Below are positions 62,076-64,000 of a DNA stretch of 64,000 nt, piece by piece. How positions within the stretch are numbered: position 1 is the first letter of the stretch; each line of letters starts with the position of its first letter. The stretch is from NCBI RefSeq assembly GCF_003634935.1, contig NZ_RBXO01000001.1:620001-684000 (forward strand). Reading direction: 5' to 3'. The notes under the pieces are model-generated. The model was not told the origin of the DNA, did not search any database, and saw only the letters and a list, made by a program, of their open reading frames with translations. The position numbers and the translations under genes are program-made. Source of the stretch: Saccharothrix australiensis. GTDB taxonomy: Bacteria > Actinomycetota > Actinomycetes > Mycobacteriales > Pseudonocardiaceae.

Positions 62076-63773
62076 ATGACCGGGCGAGGCACGTCGCAGG
62101 ACGACGAGCGGCAGGATCACGGTCGTGGCTCCGGGCGACTGCTGCTGGTGGCGGCACTGGCGCTCGCGCTGGGCGCCGCGGCGGTGCTGGTGCTGAGCGA
62201 CAACGCCCGCTGGCTGCGGCTGGCCGTCGTCGCCGCCCTGTGGGCGGCGCTGGTCGGGGCGTTCCTCGCGGCCCGCTACCGCCGCCAGGCCGCCGACCGC
62301 GAGGACGAGGTCGCCGACCTCCAGTCGGTGTACGAGCTGGAGCTGGAGCGCGAGGTCGCCGCCCGCCGCGAGTACGAGCTGGAGATCGAGGCGGAGACCC
62401 GCCGGCAGGTGCGGGAAGAGGCGAAGGACGACCTGGAGGCGCTGCGCGGCGAGCTGCGCGCGCTGCGGGAGAACCTGGAAGCCCTGCTCGGCGGCGAGGT
62501 CCTGGTCGAACGGGTGGCGCTGCGCGCCGAGTCGACGCGGATGCGCTCGCTGTCGGACCAGTCGCGCCTGATGGGGCTGGCCGACCAGCGGGTCATCACC
62601 GCGGGCGGCGCGAAGACGACCGTGAAGAAGGCCGCGGAGAAGCCCGCGGCGGACCGGACGGAGCTGATCGAGCGGGTCGCGCACGAGGCGGCGCGCAAGG
62701 AGCAGGTCCGGCGCCCCGAACCCGTCCGCCCGGAGCCCGCGCGCCGCGAGTCCGGCCAGCCGGTGCGCCGCGAGCCCGCCCGCGCGGACCGGCAGCGGCC
62801 CGCCGTCGTGGCCCGGCCGGGCGCGCCCGACCCGACCGAACGCGTCAGCCGGGCCGACCTGGCGGGTCGCCTGAACCCGGCGGGCCGCCCGGCGGAGCCG
62901 ACCCGCCGCGTCGAGCCCGCCGCCGGTCGCGGCGCGGACGCGCAGGCGGACCCGCCGGTCGGCGGTCCGCCCCCGGCCGAACCGGCGCGGGCGGACACCC
63001 CGCGCGCCACCGCGCAGGCCGACGTGCCGCGGCCGGACCCGGCTCGGGTGGACTCCGCGCGCACGGGTTCGGCGCGGACCGACTCGGCGCGGGTGGACCC
63101 GGCGCGGGTCGACGCCGTGCGCGCCGAGACGCCCCGCAAGGCCGAGCCGGCCAGGACCGAGCACACCATCCAGCGGCGCAGCCGGATCGCCGAGCGGACC
63201 GAGATGATCAGCCGCGACGCCCTCGCCGCCGACCAGGCCGCCCGCCGAGGCTCGCCCGCCGACCAGGACGGCGGCCACCGCGCCGCGCCGCCCGCCGAGG
63301 CGACCGGCGCACGCGCGGTGCCCGCCGCGGCGCGGACCGGCGGGTTCCGCCCGGTGGACCCGGATCGGGCCGAGCAGGCCGGCGGCCACCGCGTGGCGCC
63401 CGCAGCCGGGGAGACGCCCCGTCCCGGCCGGACCGCCCGCGCGGAGGCCGGTGGTCGTCGGCCCGCGCCCGCGGCCGGTCCGGCCGGCGGGTTCCGGTCG
63501 GTGGGCGAGGGGGGCGGCGAGCCGACGGCCGGTCGGCGCGCGGCCGAGGAGAGCGGGTACGTGCCGGTCGAGCCCGAGCCCTCCGCCGGCGGGCACGCGG
63601 CCGAGGAGGGCGGCGGTCGGCGGCGTGCCGAGGACCGGTCCACCCGGCGCGGTGCGCCCGAGCCGGTCGAGCCGGCCGGCGCGCACGCGGACGGCAAGTC
63701 GGTGAGCGAGCTGCTGGCCGCGTTCGGCGGGGCGGAGTCGCCGCGGCGTCGCCGTCGGCGCGGCGGGGACTGA
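62076..63773 (+). CDS. DUF6779-like membrane/coiled-coil protein with Pro/Arg/Ala low-complexity tail
   Basis: 565 residues. Two TM segments (LLLVAALALALGAAAVLVL, LAVVAALWAALVGAFLA), then a charged coiled coil (about residues 70-145, VYELELEREVAARREYELEI and on), a moderately conserved part to ~residue 200, and ~350 residues of degenerate RPEPAR/TDSARVDPAR-like repeats. The very C-terminus (GKSVSELLAAFGG) looks conserved. Rv3604c-like by position. Role unknown; a cytoplasmic scaffold is possible. Confidence 0.75.
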   Translation: MTGRGTSQDDERQDHGRGSGRLLLVAALALALGAAAVLVLSDNARWLRLAVVAALWAALVGAFLAARYRRQAADREDEVADLQSVYELELEREVAARREYELEIEAETRRQVREEAKDDLEALRGELRALRENLEALLGGEVLVERVALRAESTRMRSLSDQSRLMGLADQRVITAGGAKTTVKKAAEKPAADRTELIERVAHEAARKEQVRRPEPVRPEPARRESGQPVRREPARADRQRPAVVARPGAPDPTERVSRADLAGRLNPAGRPAEPTRRVEPAAGRGADAQADPPVGGPPPAEPARADTPRATAQADVPRPDPARVDSARTGSARTDSARVDPARVDAVRAETPRKAEPARTEHTIQRRSRIAERTEMISRDALAADQAARRGSPADQDGGHRAAPPAEATGARAVPAAARTGGFRPVDPDRAEQAGGHRVAPAAGETPRPGRTARAEAGGRRPAPAAGPAGGFRSVGEGGGEPTAGRRAAEESGYVPVEPEPSAGGHAAEEGGGRRRAEDRSTRRGAPEPVEPAGAHADGKSVSELLAAFGGAESPRRRRRRGGD

Positions 63774-63781
63774 GCGCGGGC

Positions 63782-63843
63782 GCTGAGCGGGCCGGTGAGG
63801 ACCCGGCGCGGTGCTGAGCAGGCCGGTGAGGACCCGGCGCGGG
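63782..63843 (+). repeat. 31-bp tandem duplication
   Basis: Two adjacent 31-bp copies (starting 63782 and 63813, with few mismatches), each containing CCGGTGAGGACCCGGCGCGG, lie between convergent gene ends; degenerate further pieces continue to ~63890. Confidence 0.7.
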
Positions 63844-63899
63844 TGCCGAGCGGTCGGTCGGTGGGGACTGAGCGCGAGTGCTGAGCGGGTCGGCGCGGT

Positions 63900-64000
63900 C
63901 TACTTGTCGATGTCGCCGACCACCACGGCGAACGAGCCCAGCACGGCGGGCAGGTCGTCCACGCGGGTGCCGGGCAGCAGCGCGGACAGCGCCTGCACGT
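63900..64000 (-). CDS. NADH-quinone oxidoreductase subunit D-like protein, C-terminus only
   Basis: The last 32 codons of a minus-strand gene end at TAG (63902-63900), reading [20 protein letters not shown] then [10 protein letters not shown]. This resembles the C-terminal end of NuoD-type (49-kDa/hydrogenase-large-subunit family) proteins, which finish with a similar GDxDx. Most of the gene lies beyond the window, so the call is tentative. Confidence 0.45.
   Translation of the reverse strand, partial: VQALSALLPGTRVDDLPAVLGSFAVVVGDIDK

Overview
The window is high-GC actinobacterial chromosome. GC-ending codons dominate, GTG starts are frequent, and many genes overlap by 4 bp (GTGA/ATGA). Gene content and order match the Mycobacterium tuberculosis Rv3673c to Rv3604c neighbourhood (gene correspondence from memory, not a search). 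The accessory genes (kynurenine genes, murein-recycling operon, NhaA, H+-pyrophosphatase) and the palindrome-rich intergenic DNA point to the Pseudonocardiales, perhaps Saccharothrix/Lentzea/Actinosynnema; that placement is inference.

Layout. 1-8 kb: TlpA-type thioredoxin (cut by the left edge), NUDIX, the MarP acid-resistance protease, an EphE-like alpha/beta hydrolase, a holin-like membrane protein, NhaA, acetyl-CoA synthetase, GNAT. 8-11.3 kb: a degenerate Fic-fold protein, then a tryptophan dioxygenase/kynureninase pair divergent from an Lrp regulator. 11.3-18.3 kb: a compact murein-recycling operon nagZ-namZ-(beta-lactamase-fold hydrolase)-murR-murQ with two promoters that share a candidate MurR operator. 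18.5-18.7 kb: a small RNA with promoter, hairpins and a strong terminator, in the syntenic place of mycobacterial Ms1/MTS2823. 18.9-25.1 kb: a HAD phosphatase diverging from ssd and a small tad pilus/secretion operon (tadA, tadB, tadC, DUF4244 pilin-like, TadE, TadG-like); two perfect DnaA-box sequences lie upstream of ssd. 25.4-42.3 kb: prim-pol-like protein, SftH/MrfA helicase, H+-pyrophosphatase, two paralogous lipoproteins, an Rv3647c-like protein, topA, a proline-rich membrane protein, an MFS/dTMP-kinase fusion, DNA polymerase III delta', and a secreted anchored protein.

42.4-44.1 kb: tRNA-Thr(CGT) whose 3' half is repeated 1.6 kb downstream, bounding a decayed integrated element (intact NUDIX, broken XRE regulator, broken TauD-like gene). 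44.2-49.3 kb: LLM-class flavin oxidoreductase, nuclease-like/Excalibur lipoprotein, thioesterase-like protein, MarR plus a 14-TMS drug exporter, inorganic pyrophosphatase. 49.5-54.2 kb: PBP4-type carboxypeptidase with a PGRGG-repeat cytoplasmic tail, zinc metalloprotease, tilS, hpt. 54.3-54.8 kb: a nested set of long perfect palindromes between two convergent genes, the most unusual DNA in the window. 54.8-64 kb: a VWA-domain protein, then ftsH-folE-folP-folB-folK with overlapping or tight junctions (FtsH protease plus folate/pterin synthesis), DUF3180, a coiled-coil low-complexity membrane protein, and the C-terminus of a NuoD-like protein at the right edge.

Most of the window is conserved housekeeping chromosome. 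The points of novelty are the palindrome array (54289-54763), the tRNA-bounded element remnant (42434-44115), the Ms1-like RNA, the DnaA boxes before ssd/tad, and active-site departures in the tryptophan dioxygenase and the EphE-like hydrolase.
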